Part shown: positions 1-5,919 of the stretch, piece after piece
Position numbering within the stretch: the stretch's first letter is position 1
Layout: every line of letters begins with the position of its first letter
NCBI GenBank assembly: GCA_014378155.1
Contig: JACMOF010000100.1
Coordinates: forward strand, 1 to 8,292
DNA length: 8,292 nt
From: Caulobacter sp.
GTDB taxonomy: Bacteria > Pseudomonadota > Alphaproteobacteria > Caulobacterales > Caulobacteraceae
Direction of reading: 5' to 3'
Notes under the pieces: generated by a model
Told to the model about the DNA's origin: nothing
The model's input: the letters and a program-made list of their open reading frames with translations, nothing else
Databases searched by the model: none
Position numbers and translations under genes: made by a program

Positions 1-758
1 CCGCGCCGGACCAGCTGTTCCTCGCGCTCCCCCGGGGTCCACGGCTCTGACATGCGCCGCGAGACGATGGCCGAATAGACATCAAGGAAGGCCGCGCCCA
101 CGTCGCGGGTAAAGGCGAAGTCAGCGGCGTGATCACCGCTGTCGTGGTGGTCGTAGAAGATGCCGCCGATCCCGCGCGGTTCGTTGCGGTGGGGCAGAAA
201 GAAGTATTCGTCGCACCAGGCCTTGTACTTGGCGTGCCAGGTCGGGTCGTGGGCGTCGCAGGCGCGCTGATAGGCGGCGTGGAAGTCGATGGCGTCGGGA
301 AAGTCCTGTTGCCGTTGGTAGCCGAGCAGGGGCGTCAGGTCGCCGCCGCCGCCGAACCAGCTTTTGCTGGTGGCGATGAAGCGGGTGTTCATGTGGACGG
401 CCGGCACGCGCGGGCTGCGCATGTGGGCGATCAGGCTGACGCCGGTGGCGAAGAAGCGCGGGTCCTCCTCGGCGCCGGGCATGTTTTTCGCCATTTCCGG
501 GGTGAAAACGCCGTGCACTGTCGAGACATGCACCCCGACCTTCTCGAACAATCGGCCGTGCATCATCGACATCACCCCACCGCCGCCGGCCTCGCGGTCC
601 CACGGCTTGCGGACGAAGCGGCCGGCGTCGCCGGGATAGAAGCCGGCGGGGGCCTCGTCCTCGAGCCGCTCGAACGCGGCGCAGATCTGGTCGCGCAGGC
701 TTTCGAACCAGGCGCGGGCCGTGGCTTTCTTGCGGTCGAGGTCGAGCGTGTCGGTCAT
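1..758 (-). CDS. hemF: Oxygen-dependent coproporphyrinogen III oxidase (3' end outside window)
   Basis: The enzyme oxidatively decarboxylates two propionates of coproporphyrinogen III to vinyl groups, giving protoporphyrinogen IX in haem synthesis, and it uses O2. Translating the minus strand from the ATG at 758 gives 252 residues with no stop before the window edge. Family signatures are clear: [18 protein letters not shown] at residues 51-68, VHMNTRF at 121-127, [12 protein letters not shown] at 134-145, and [14 protein letters not shown] at 190-203. The family is usually about 280-300 residues, so only the C-terminal 30-50 residues should be missing. The start is supported by the charged N-terminal helix typical of the family and by a non-coding stretch upstream. 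The protein is expected to be a soluble homodimer. Identification is near certain. Haem made through it would serve the cytochrome bc1 genes nearby, but the two units are separate. Confidence 0.97.
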   Translation of the reverse strand, partial: MTDTLDLDRKKATARAWFESLRDQICAAFERLEDEAPAGFYPGDAGRFVRKPWDREAGGGGVMSMMHGRLFEKVGVHVSTVHGVFTPEMAKNMPGAEEDPRFFATGVSLIAHMRSPRVPAVHMNTRFIATSKSWFGGGGDLTPLLGYQRQQDFPDAIDFHAAYQRACDAHDPTWHAKYKAWCDEYFFLPHRNEPRGIGGIFYDHHDSGDHAADFAFTRDVGAAFLDVYSAIVSRRMSEPWTPGEREEQLVRR

Positions 759-777
759 GGCGGCGGCTTAAGGGTTT

Positions 778-802
778 CCGCCGGCCCGCGCAAATCCGGC
801 GG
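778..802. other. Stem-loop in the leader of hemF
   Basis: A perfect 7-bp inverted repeat, CCGCCGG at 778-784 and CCGGCGG at 796-802, with an 11-nt loop. It lies 20-44 nt upstream of the hemF start codon. If transcribed, it would form a hairpin in the 5' untranslated region. No T-run follows it, so it is not a normal terminator. In DNA this rich in G+C such repeats also arise by chance. Confidence 0.35.
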
Positions 803-840
803 CCCGCATAAGGGCTTGTGCCTAGCCGGCCGCTAGAGAA

Positions 841-894
841 TTTTTCGAGCGAAGTGGTTCCGGTTCGCGTGAAGAAAAATGCGTCAAAACAAAA
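841..894. repeat. Dispersed-repeat-like intergenic palindrome
   Basis: An imperfect palindrome with nested arms: TTTTTC (841-846) opposite GAAAAA (874-879), and GCGAA (849-853) opposite TTCGC (864-868). An A-rich tail, GCGTCAAAACAAAAGA, follows at 881-896. From memory, this wording (TTCGAGCGAAGTGG, GGTTCGCGTGAAGAAAA, TGCGTCAAAACA) closely resembles a short non-coding repeat scattered between genes in many Rhizobiales and Caulobacterales. It is the only such copy in this window. It is more A+T rich than its surroundings. Reading on the minus strand, TTGACGC in the tail matches the -35 box of Caulobacter housekeeping promoters, but no matching -10 box follows. It could instead be a regulatory element for hemF. 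Confidence 0.5.
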
Positions 895-909
895 GATCAG
901 AGCTCACGG

Positions 910-924
910 CCTGACGCAGTCAGG
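910..924 (-). terminator. Possible weak terminator hairpin after trmL
   Basis: A perfect 6-bp inverted repeat, CCTGAC (910-915) and GTCAGG (919-924), with a 3-nt loop, starts 12 nt past the trmL stop codon. On the minus strand a T-rich stretch (CTTTTGTTTTG) follows only after about 14 nt. It is therefore a poor match to a classical intrinsic terminator, though its position fits one. Confidence 0.3.
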
Positions 925-936
925 TCGGGAAATGCC

Positions 937-1398
937 CTAGTCCCCCGCGAACCCGCCGGTCTGCCGCAGCGCCTCGCCCAGGGCCATGGCCGCCGCCGTC
1001 GCCAGGTTCATCGACCGGGCCTCGGGCCGCAAGGGAATCGTCAGCCGCGCGAAGGCCGCGTCATGCACCTCCGGCGGCGCGCCGTGGCTCTCATTGCCAA
1101 ACAACAGGGTATCGCCTGCCTGAAAGGTGAACTTGTGGAAGGGCGCGGTCGCCTTCGTCGTGAACAGCAGCAGCCGGCCCTTGCGACGTTCCGACGCAGC
1201 CATGAAGGCCGCCCACGATGCGTGACGCATCATGTGGGTCAGCGGACCATAGTCGAGGGCCGCGCGCCTCAAGCTCTTGTCGTCCAACGGGAAACTGCAC
1301 GGTTCGATGACGTCCAGGCCCACGCCGAGGCAGGCGCCCAATCTGATCGCCGCGCCGACGTTCTGAGGAATGCCGGGTTGAAAAAGCGCGAGCCGCAT
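937..1398 (-). CDS. trmL: tRNA (cytidine/uridine-34-2'-O)-methyltransferase, TrmL-type SPOUT enzyme
   Basis: This enzyme transfers a methyl group from S-adenosylmethionine to the 2'-hydroxyl of the wobble nucleotide of leucine tRNAs, supporting accurate codon reading. The 153-residue protein is a minimal SPOUT (trefoil-knot) methyltransferase, close to the E. coli TrmL length of about 157. Signatures: LFQPGIPQNVGAAIRLGACLG at the N-terminus (residues 5-25), DDKSLRRAALDY at 39-50, LLFGNESHGAP at 98-108 (knot motif 2), and IPLRPEARSMNLATAAAM at 121-138 (knot motif 3, cofactor site). The ATG at 1398 fits the family N-terminus exactly. It is divergent from petABC and shares that upstream region. 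Identification as TrmL rather than another SpoU-family enzyme rests on the short length and on the first and third motifs. Confidence 0.95.
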   Translation of the reverse strand: MRLALFQPGIPQNVGAAIRLGACLGVGLDVIEPCSFPLDDKSLRRAALDYGPLTHMMRHASWAAFMAASERRKGRLLLFTTKATAPFHKFTFQAGDTLLFGNESHGAPPEVHDAAFARLTIPLRPEARSMNLATAAAMALGEALRQTGGFAGD

Positions 1399-1416
1399 TC
1401 TAAGCGAACCACCATA

Positions 1417-1442
1417 GAGCTAGCAGTGACATTTGCGGCGAA
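1417..1442 (-). promoter_or_regulatory. Candidate trmL promoter overlapping a GANTC methylation site
   Basis: Read on the minus strand, TTCGCCG (1442-1436) is followed after 11 nt by GCTAGCTC (1424-1417). The Caulobacter sigma-73 consensus is TTGACGS, 10-14 nt, GCTANAWC. The -10 box matches at 7 of 8 positions and the -35 box at only 4 of 7. The -10 box ends 18 nt upstream of the trmL ATG, so the leader would be very short. GAATC at 1440-1444 is a GANTC site for the CcrM methylase and overlaps the -35 box. This is pattern matching only. Confidence 0.35.
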
Positions 1443-1454
1443 TCGAAAGGGCTT

Positions 1455-1548
1455 GCGGACTTCGTCCGCGCGTCCGATAGGACGATCCGCTTTTGCCATT
1501 TGTGGCGAAGACCCGTTCGCGGGTCTAGATAGTACGCGCCGACAGGCG
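1455..1548 (+). promoter_or_regulatory. petABC upstream region with three stem-loops
   Basis: This divergent spacer upstream of petA holds three hairpins. The first is GCGGAC-TTC-GTCCGC at 1455-1469. The second is AGACCCG-TTCG-CGGGTCT at 1509-1526, seven perfect pairs closed by a TTCG loop. The third, weaker one is CGCC-GACA-GGCG at 1537-1548. None is followed by a T-run in the plus direction. The best promoter-like pair I can find for petABC is TTGCGG (1453-1458) with GATAGG (1476-1481), 17 nt apart, and it overlaps the first hairpin. If transcription starts there, the second and third hairpins lie in a leader of more than 100 nt. A regulatory role is inference. Confidence 0.35.
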
Positions 1549-1587
1549 TTTCTCCAGGCCGGGCCGTTTTGGCGGCGCGGCGGCATC

Positions 1588-1596
1588 GAAGGGTGA
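1588..1596 (+). promoter_or_regulatory. Ribosome binding site that fixes the petA GTG start
   Basis: GAAGGGTGA pairs well with the 16S rRNA tail and lies 5 nt before the GTG at 1602. No ATG is available in this frame near the N-terminus. Farther upstream the frame offers only a TTG at 1569 and a GTG inside the binding site at 1593, neither with a better site. Confidence 0.6.
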
Positions 1597-1601
1597 CTTG
1601 G

Positions 1602-2153
1602 GTGGCCGACACCGCCGTGGGCGCAAAGACTGATCCGGCGCATGGGGAAGCCCCCATCCGTCGGGATTTCATTTACATCGCGACGATCGCGGTCCCCGCC
1701 GGCGGCGCGGCCTCGCTCGCCATACCGTTCATCGACCAGATGAACCCGTCGGCCGACACCCTGGCCCTGGCTTCGATCGAATTCGATCTGAGCAAGGTCG
1801 CGGTCGGTCAGCAGGTGACGGTGAAGTGGCGGGGCAAGCCCCTGTTCGTCCGCAACCGCACGGCGGCCGAGATCGCCGCGGCGGTCAAGGACGACCATTC
1901 GTCGTTGAAGGACCCCCAGACCGACGCCGACCGGGTCAAACCCGGCAAGGCCAACTGGCTGGTCCTGATCGGCAGCTGCACCCATCTGGGTTGCGTTCCG
2001 ACCTTCGGCGGCGGCGCTTACGGCGGCTGGTTCTGCCCGTGCCACGGCTCGGTGTACGACACCTCGGGTCGCATCCGTCAGGGTCCTGCTCCGAAGAACC
2101 TCGCGGTTCCGGACTACACCTTCCTATCCGACACCAAGGTCAAGATCGGCTAA
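1602..2153 (+). CDS. petA: Ubiquinol-cytochrome c reductase iron-sulfur (Rieske) subunit
   Basis: The Rieske 2Fe-2S subunit of the cytochrome bc1 complex takes one electron from ubiquinol at the Qo site and passes it to cytochrome c1 on the periplasmic side. With the GTG start the protein has 183 residues, normal for the family. RRDF at residues 20-23 followed by a hydrophobic segment at about 23-45 is a Tat-type uncleaved signal anchor, expected because the folded cluster is exported by the Tat pathway. CTHLGC at 126-131 and CPCHG at 145-149 supply the two Cys and two His cluster ligands plus the disulfide cysteines. The stretch between the anchor and the cluster (about 95-120) is the insertion common in alphaproteobacterial Rieske proteins. 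It is first in the operon, 6 bp before petB. The start is slightly uncertain; the function is not. It is also called fbcF. Confidence 0.97.
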   Translation: MADTAVGAKTDPAHGEAPIRRDFIYIATIAVPAGGAASLAIPFIDQMNPSADTLALASIEFDLSKVAVGQQVTVKWRGKPLFVRNRTAAEIAAAVKDDHSSLKDPQTDADRVKPGKANWLVLIGSCTHLGCVPTFGGGAYGGWFCPCHGSVYDTSGRIRQGPAPKNLAVPDYTFLSDTKVKIG

Positions 2154-2159
2154 GAGACG

Positions 2160-3479
2160 ATGAGCGGACATTCGACCTACGAACCCAAGACCGGTATCGA
2201 GCGCTGGCTCGACGCCCGTCTGCCGATCGTGCGCCTGGGCTACGACAGCTTCGTCGACTACCCAACGCCGCGAAATCTCAACTACTGGTACACGTTCGGC
2301 GGCATTCTCTCGCTGTGCCTGGCGTCCCAGTTGATCAGCGGCATCATCCTGGCGATGCACTACAACCCCGGCGCGGACCACGCCTTCGCCTCCGTCGAGC
2401 ACATCATGCGCGACGTGAACTACGGCTGGCTGATCCGCTACATGCACGCCAACGGGGCGTCGATGTTCTTCATCGCCGTCTATATCCACATGCTGCGCGG
2501 CCTCTATTACGGGTCGTACAAAGCCCCCCGCGAAGTGCTGTGGATCCTGGGCTGCGTGATCTATCTGCTGATGATGGCCACGGCCTTCATGGGCTACGTG
2601 CTGCCCTGGGGCCAGATGAGCTTCCACGGCGCCGTCGTGATCACCAACCTGTTCGGCGCCCTGCCGCTGGTCGGTCCGGCGATCACCACCTGGCTGTGGG
2701 GCGGTTTCGCCGTCGACAGCCCGACCCTGAACCGCTTCTTCTCGCTGCACTACCTGCTGCCCTTCATGATCGCCGGCGTGGTGATCCTGCACGTCTGGGC
2801 CCTGCACGTGGTGGGCCAGAACAACCCGACCGGCGTCGATCCCAAGTCGAAGGCCGATGTCCTGCCCTTCACGCCGTACGCGACGGTGAAGGACGGCTTC
2901 GCGATGAGCCTGTTCCTGCTCCTCTTCGCCTTCTTCGTCTTCTACATGCCCAACGCCCTGGGACACGCCGACAACTACATCCCGGCCAACCCGCTGGTGA
3001 CGCCCGCCCACATCGTTCCGGAATGGTACTTCCTGCCGTTCTACGCGATCCTGCGCGCCGTTCCCGACAAGCTGTTCGGCGTGCTGGCCATGTTCGGCGC
3101 CATCGCCTGTCTGTTCGCCCTGCCCTGGCTGGACACCTCCAAGGTGCGCTCGATGCGCTACCGGCCGACCGCCAGAATCCACTTCTTCATCTTCGTGGTG
3201 GCGTGCTGCATCCTGGGCCTCTGCGGCGCCAAGCTGCCGTCGGAGCCGGTCATCCCGGGCCTGACGACATTCAACCTGGTGGACGCCGACCTGAACAGCT
3301 TTGTCTGGCTGTCGCGTCTGGCGGCGTTCTATTATTTCGCTTTCTTCCTGGCGATCCTCCCCCTGCTCGGCTTGTTCGAAAAGACCTTGCCGGTGCCGGA
3401 TTCCATCGCCTCCCCCGCCCTGTCGCATCCGGCCACTATTCCGGCCGCAGCGACCGCCGCGCCTGAAATGAAGGGCTGA
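2160..3479 (+). CDS. petB: Ubiquinol-cytochrome c reductase cytochrome b subunit
   Basis: This is the membrane core of the bc1 complex. It carries haems bL and bH and the Qo and Qi quinone sites, and it drives the proton-motive Q cycle. The 439 residues span about eight membrane helices. Haem ligands are H96 and H110 in helix B, and H197 and H211 in helix D. Each pair is 14 apart, the spacing of bacterial-type cytochrome b. [19 protein letters not shown] at 145-163 forms the Qo region, and PEWY at 287-290 is the Qo-site motif. The last 30 residues form an Ala/Pro-rich tail beyond the final helix. The Shine-Dalgarno sequence is weak (AAGAGA just after the petA stop), so translational coupling is likely. 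It is a separate gene, unlike the fused cytochrome b/c1 gene fbcH of Bradyrhizobium. It is also called fbcB. Confidence 0.98.
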   Translation: MSGHSTYEPKTGIERWLDARLPIVRLGYDSFVDYPTPRNLNYWYTFGGILSLCLASQLISGIILAMHYNPGADHAFASVEHIMRDVNYGWLIRYMHANGASMFFIAVYIHMLRGLYYGSYKAPREVLWILGCVIYLLMMATAFMGYVLPWGQMSFHGAVVITNLFGALPLVGPAITTWLWGGFAVDSPTLNRFFSLHYLLPFMIAGVVILHVWALHVVGQNNPTGVDPKSKADVLPFTPYATVKDGFAMSLFLLLFAFFVFYMPNALGHADNYIPANPLVTPAHIVPEWYFLPFYAILRAVPDKLFGVLAMFGAIACLFALPWLDTSKVRSMRYRPTARIHFFIFVVACCILGLCGAKLPSEPVIPGLTTFNLVDADLNSFVWLSRLAAFYYFAFFLAILPLLGLFEKTLPVPDSIASPALSHPATIPAAATAAPEMKG

Positions 3480-3484
3480 CTTCG

Positions 3485-4354
3485 ATGCTGCGCAAACTTT
3501 CCGTCATCGCAGCGGTCGCGGGTCTCCTGACGGCCGGCCTCGCGGGCCCCGCCCTGGCCAGCGGTCACGCGCTGCCGGCCAAGGAGGTCAAGTGGTCCTT
3601 CGACGGCCCGCTGGGCAAGTTCGACCAGGCCCAGCTGCAACGCGGCTACAAGGTGTATCGCGAGGTCTGCTCGGCCTGCCACGCGATGAGCCTGGTCAGC
3701 TTCCGTAACCTCGGCGACAAGGGTGGCCCGTTCTACGACGAGAAATACTCGGCCAAACACGGCAAGACCTCGAACGACAACCCCAAGGTCAAGGCGATCG
3801 CCAAGGAGTACGAGGTCGCCGACATCGACTCCGAGACCGGCGATGCGATCAAGCGTCCGGCCACCCCGGCCGACCACTTCGTCTCGCCCTTCGCCAACGA
3901 GGCCGCGGCCCGCGCCAGCAACGGCGGCGCGCTGCCGCCGGACATGTCGCTGCTGGCCAAGGCTCGTGAAGAAGGCCCCAACCACATCTATTCGATCCTG
4001 ACCGGCTATGCGGCGCCGCCGGCCGGCCTGAAGATCGGCGACAACCAGCACTACAACAAGTACATGGCGGGCGACCTGACCTCCTATTGGTCGGGCAGCC
4101 ACGAGCATGTGCCGCCGGGCGGCTTCATCGCCATGGCCCCGCCGCTGAAGGCCAACCAGGTCACCTTCGACGACGGCGCCCCGGCCACCCTCGACCAGGA
4201 AGCCAAGGACGTCTCGGCCTTCCTGATGTGGGCCGCCGAGCCCAAGCTGGACGAGCGCAAGCAGACCGGCTTTGCCGTGATGATCTATCTGCTGCTGTTC
4301 TCGGGCCTGCTCTATGCCAGCTACCGTAAGGTCTGGAAGAACGAGTCGCACTGA
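3485..4354 (+). CDS. petC: Ubiquinol-cytochrome c reductase cytochrome c1 subunit
   Basis: Cytochrome c1 takes electrons from the Rieske centre and gives them to soluble or membrane cytochrome c in the periplasm. The 289-residue precursor has a Sec signal peptide (residues 1-25, ending ALA-S). The covalent haem motif CSACH lies at 62-66 and the probable axial methionine M217 in GFIAMAPPL. A C-terminal membrane anchor at about 262-280 is followed by a basic tail (YRKVWKNESH). The long loop at 88-150 is typical of alphaproteobacterial c1. Its ATG lies 5 bp after the petB stop, with AAGGG about 9 nt upstream inside the end of petB. It is the last gene of the operon and is followed at once by a strong terminator. 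It is also called fbcC. Confidence 0.98.
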   Translation: MLRKLSVIAAVAGLLTAGLAGPALASGHALPAKEVKWSFDGPLGKFDQAQLQRGYKVYREVCSACHAMSLVSFRNLGDKGGPFYDEKYSAKHGKTSNDNPKVKAIAKEYEVADIDSETGDAIKRPATPADHFVSPFANEAAARASNGGALPPDMSLLAKAREEGPNHIYSILTGYAAPPAGLKIGDNQHYNKYMAGDLTSYWSGSHEHVPPGGFIAMAPPLKANQVTFDDGAPATLDQEAKDVSAFLMWAAEPKLDERKQTGFAVMIYLLLFSGLLYASYRKVWKNESH

Positions 4355-4378
4355 CCGCGACCAAGGCTTTCGAGGAAT

Positions 4379-5185
4379 TCAGGGCCCGGCGGAAACGCCG
4401 GGCCCTTTTTCTTGGATGGTCTGGGGCGCGGCAAGCGCCGGGGTAAGCCAAAGGCGCGACGCCTTGGGATCGAAGATCAGGCGATAGGCCGACAGCACCG
4501 TCGCGCCGATGGCGCCGACCACGCCATCGGGAAGCTCGCCCGCCACCACGGCTGGAACGTTCTGGCGCAGCACGCCGTCCAGCGACAGTCCGCGCAGCGT
4601 CCCCGCAGGCTTCTGCCGGGGCGCGTCGGCCGCGCCTCGGGCCCGCACGCCGCCGGCCGAGGCGGTGCCCAGGGCGAACGGGCCAGAGACGCCGCGCAGG
4701 CCGTCGGAGGCCGCCGCCAGCACCGTCGGGGTCCCGCCGACCATCGTCACCTTCAACCCGCGGCCGGAGGGGCGCGGCGGGGCGTTGCGCGACCGCAGCT
4801 CCAACCGGCACGGGGCGAAGTCCAGGATCATCAGGTAACGGTCAAGAACGTCGGCCCCGATGACACCGGTGATCGGGGTGGAAAAGCCAACGCTGCGGTA
4901 GTCGAGGTCGCGCACTGTCACAGCCGTCGCTGCGGTACGCTGGCCAGCGACGCTCACCGGAAGGCTCAGGGCGGTGTCGGAAAAGCCCGCCGTCTGGGCG
5001 GCGGTCTCGTGCAGCAGGGTGCGGGGCGCCGACAGGTCGATGACGAAATCGCCGCTGACCCCGCCGATCGCGGCGGGGGCGACCACCGCGCCGTTTTCGA
5101 ACCAACAGGCCGTTGTCCCGGCGACGGCGTGACCGCTGCTCGCCGCCAACAGACTCAGGACCAGCACGGGGATCGGGTGGCGCAT
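4379..5185 (-). CDS. Secreted two-lobed aspartic-protease-like protein, probably inactive
   Basis: A 268-residue protein with a Sec signal peptide at about 1-22 (GHAVAG), so it is predicted to be periplasmic. It has two halves with matching motifs. Half one has FVIDLSAP (47-54), then GVIGADVLDRYLMILDF (107-123) and RLEL (127-130). Half two has PFALGTAS (169-176), then GVVGAIGATVLSAYRLIFD (221-239) and RLWL (244-247). The order, strand-D-[TS]-G followed by hydrophobic-hydrophobic-Gly, is that of retropepsin and pepsin lobes. In half one the expected DTG/DSG reads DLS, and in half two the Asp position is Gly (G173). Catalysis by the usual two-aspartate mechanism therefore looks impossible. C27 and C126 could form a disulfide. 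The ATG has AGGA about 8 nt upstream. The last 8-9 codons contain the petABC terminator. A binding or chaperone-like role is possible; function unknown. Confidence 0.8.
   Translation of the reverse strand: MRHPIPVLVLSLLAASSGHAVAGTTACWFENGAVVAPAAIGGVSGDFVIDLSAPRTLLHETAAQTAGFSDTALSLPVSVAGQRTAATAVTVRDLDYRSVGFSTPITGVIGADVLDRYLMILDFAPCRLELRSRNAPPRPSGRGLKVTMVGGTPTVLAAASDGLRGVSGPFALGTASAGGVRARGAADAPRQKPAGTLRGLSLDGVLRQNVPAVVAGELPDGVVGAIGATVLSAYRLIFDPKASRLWLTPALAAPQTIQEKGPGVSAGP
4382..4413 (+). terminator. Strong intrinsic terminator of petABC
   Basis: A perfect 10-bp G+C-only stem, GGGCCCGGCG (4382-4391) and CGCCGGGCCC (4396-4405), with a GAAA loop, is followed by TTTTTCTT (4406-4413). It lies 27 nt past the petC stop codon. 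On the minus strand no T-run follows the stem, so it should work only for petABC. The hairpin lies wholly within the final codons of the convergent gene whose stop is at 4379. Confidence 0.93.
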
Positions 5186-5249
5186 GACCCGATCCTAGCC
5201 AAGCTTTTGTCGTCCGGCGACAGGTGACGTCTCGGCTTCCCTAATGTGA

Positions 5250-5280
5250 CTATGGACATAGAGAGCTCTGTTATACAGAG
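5250..5280. promoter_or_regulatory. Pair of adjacent dyads in a divergent promoter region
   Basis: CTATG-GA-CATAG (5250-5261) is followed after 4 nt by CTCTG-TTATA-CAGAG (5266-5280). Both arms are perfect. They sit in the A+T-richer centre of the 134-bp gap between two divergent genes for exported proteins. TGGACA (5253-5258) and TATACA (5272-5277) resemble -35 and -10 boxes but are only 13 nt apart, too close for a normal promoter. The layout suggests regulator binding sites. Confidence 0.35.
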
Positions 5281-5308
5281 TTATCTGCAAGTTCGTCATT
5301 CCAAGCCT

Positions 5309-5314
5309 AGGAGG
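5309..5314 (+). promoter_or_regulatory. Shine-Dalgarno sequence for a GTG start
   Basis: AGGAGG, the full consensus, ends 5 nt before the GTG at 5320. It sets that codon as the start of the following secreted protein, which has a signal peptide beginning exactly there. Confidence 0.8.
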
Positions 5315-5319
5315 CCATC

Positions 5320-5895
5320 GTGCGTCCGTTTTCCGCCCTGATCCCGATCGTGATCCTGACGACCTGCGCCGGTGTCGGCCAAGCCCAGCCCCCGCCCGAT
5401 CCCGCCGCTCGGATCGCCGAGCAAAAGGCCGCCATGAAGGCCCTGGCCTGGATGGACGGCGTCTGGCGCGGTCCGGCGGTCGCCACCGGCGCGGGCGGTC
5501 GCAAGATCGAGGTCACCCAGACCGAACGCAGCGGTCCGTTGCTGGACGGCGTGTTGCACGTGGTCGAGGGCCGTGGCTACAACGCCGACGGCACGACCGG
5601 CTTCAACGCGTTCGGCGTGATCTCCTATGATCCCGCCAAGGGCTACAGCATGCGCTCCTACGCCATGGGCCAGGCCGGCGACTTCCCCATGACCCTGACG
5701 CCGACTGGCGCAGTCTGGACTATCCCTGCCGGGCCGGCGACCCTGCGCTATACGATCACCGCCCAGAACGGGGTCTGGCACGAGGTTGGTGAACGCGTGG
5801 TCGAGGGCCAGCCGCCGACGCCGTTCTTCGAGATGACCCTGAAGCGTATCGGCGGCAGCGCATGGCCATCGGCCGGGGCGATCGCGCCGAGCTAG
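5320..5895 (+). CDS. Secreted lipocalin-like protein of unknown function (DUF1579-like)
   Basis: A 191-residue protein with a Sec signal peptide (residues 1-22, cleavage likely after GQA), so it is predicted to be periplasmic. C16 lies in LTTC, which is not a good lipobox because the residue before Cys is Thr. A lipoprotein is therefore unlikely. The mature part begins with a short helix and then LAWMDGVWRG (42-51), the opening motif of DUF1579/lipocalin-like domains. A run of beta-strands follows: KIEVTQTERSGPLLDGVLHVVEG, FNAFGVISYDPAKGYSMRSY, AVWTIPAGPATLRYTITA and FFEMTLKRIG. The fold reads as a single small beta-barrel that may hold a hydrophobic ligand. No catalytic motif is seen. The GTG start has a consensus ribosome site. 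The gene stands alone and its stop overlaps that of the convergent hydrolase. The family assignment is from motif memory and is moderate; the function is unknown. Confidence 0.8.
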   Translation: MRPFSALIPIVILTTCAGVGQAQPPPDPAARIAEQKAAMKALAWMDGVWRGPAVATGAGGRKIEVTQTERSGPLLDGVLHVVEGRGYNADGTTGFNAFGVISYDPAKGYSMRSYAMGQAGDFPMTLTPTGAVWTIPAGPATLRYTITAQNGVWHEVGERVVEGQPPTPFFEMTLKRIGGSAWPSAGAIAPS

Positions 5896-5919
5896 GCCTC
5901 GCCTTTCGCCCCACCGGCC
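5871..5919. terminator. Imperfect inverted repeat across convergent stop codons
   Basis: GGCC plus GGGGCGA (5871-5881) can pair with TCGCCCC (5906-5912) and, after a 3-nt bulge, GGCC (5916-5919). This leaves a 24-nt loop that contains both stop codons. With no spacer between the convergent genes, this is the only structure I can see that might end transcription from either side. It lacks T-runs, and chance pairing is possible at this G+C content. Confidence 0.25.

Noticed and set aside
129..836. Long plus-strand open frame opposite hemF
   Set aside because: The minus strand encodes an unmistakable HemF; the plus-strand frame is low-complexity Gly/Ala/Val/Arg and shows no family motif. It is a by-product of high G+C content.
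1063..1596. Plus-strand open frame opposite trmL running into the petA leader
   Set aside because: It overlaps the conserved TrmL motifs in antisense, has an Arg-rich composition unlike a real protein, and has no convincing ribosome site.
1269..2045. Minus-strand open frames across the trmL-petA spacer and petA (also 1400-1672)
   Set aside because: They read antisense to the Rieske cluster motifs and contain no recognisable domain. They would also remove the divergent promoter region.
2124..3428. Very long minus-strand open frame opposite petB
   Set aside because: Its composition (His, Gln, Glu, Val, Gly, Arg) is the usual antisense shadow of membrane-protein codons; petB motifs on the plus strand are decisive.
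4412..5227. Plus-strand open frame opposite the aspartic-protease-like gene
   Set aside because: The minus-strand frame has a signal peptide, a ribosome site and repeated motifs; the plus-strand one has none of these.
5320..5385. Lipoprotein signal for the lipocalin-like protein
   Set aside because: The only Cys (residue 16) follows Leu-Thr-Thr, and Thr just before Cys does not fit a lipobox. An ordinary signal peptidase I site at GQA is a better fit.
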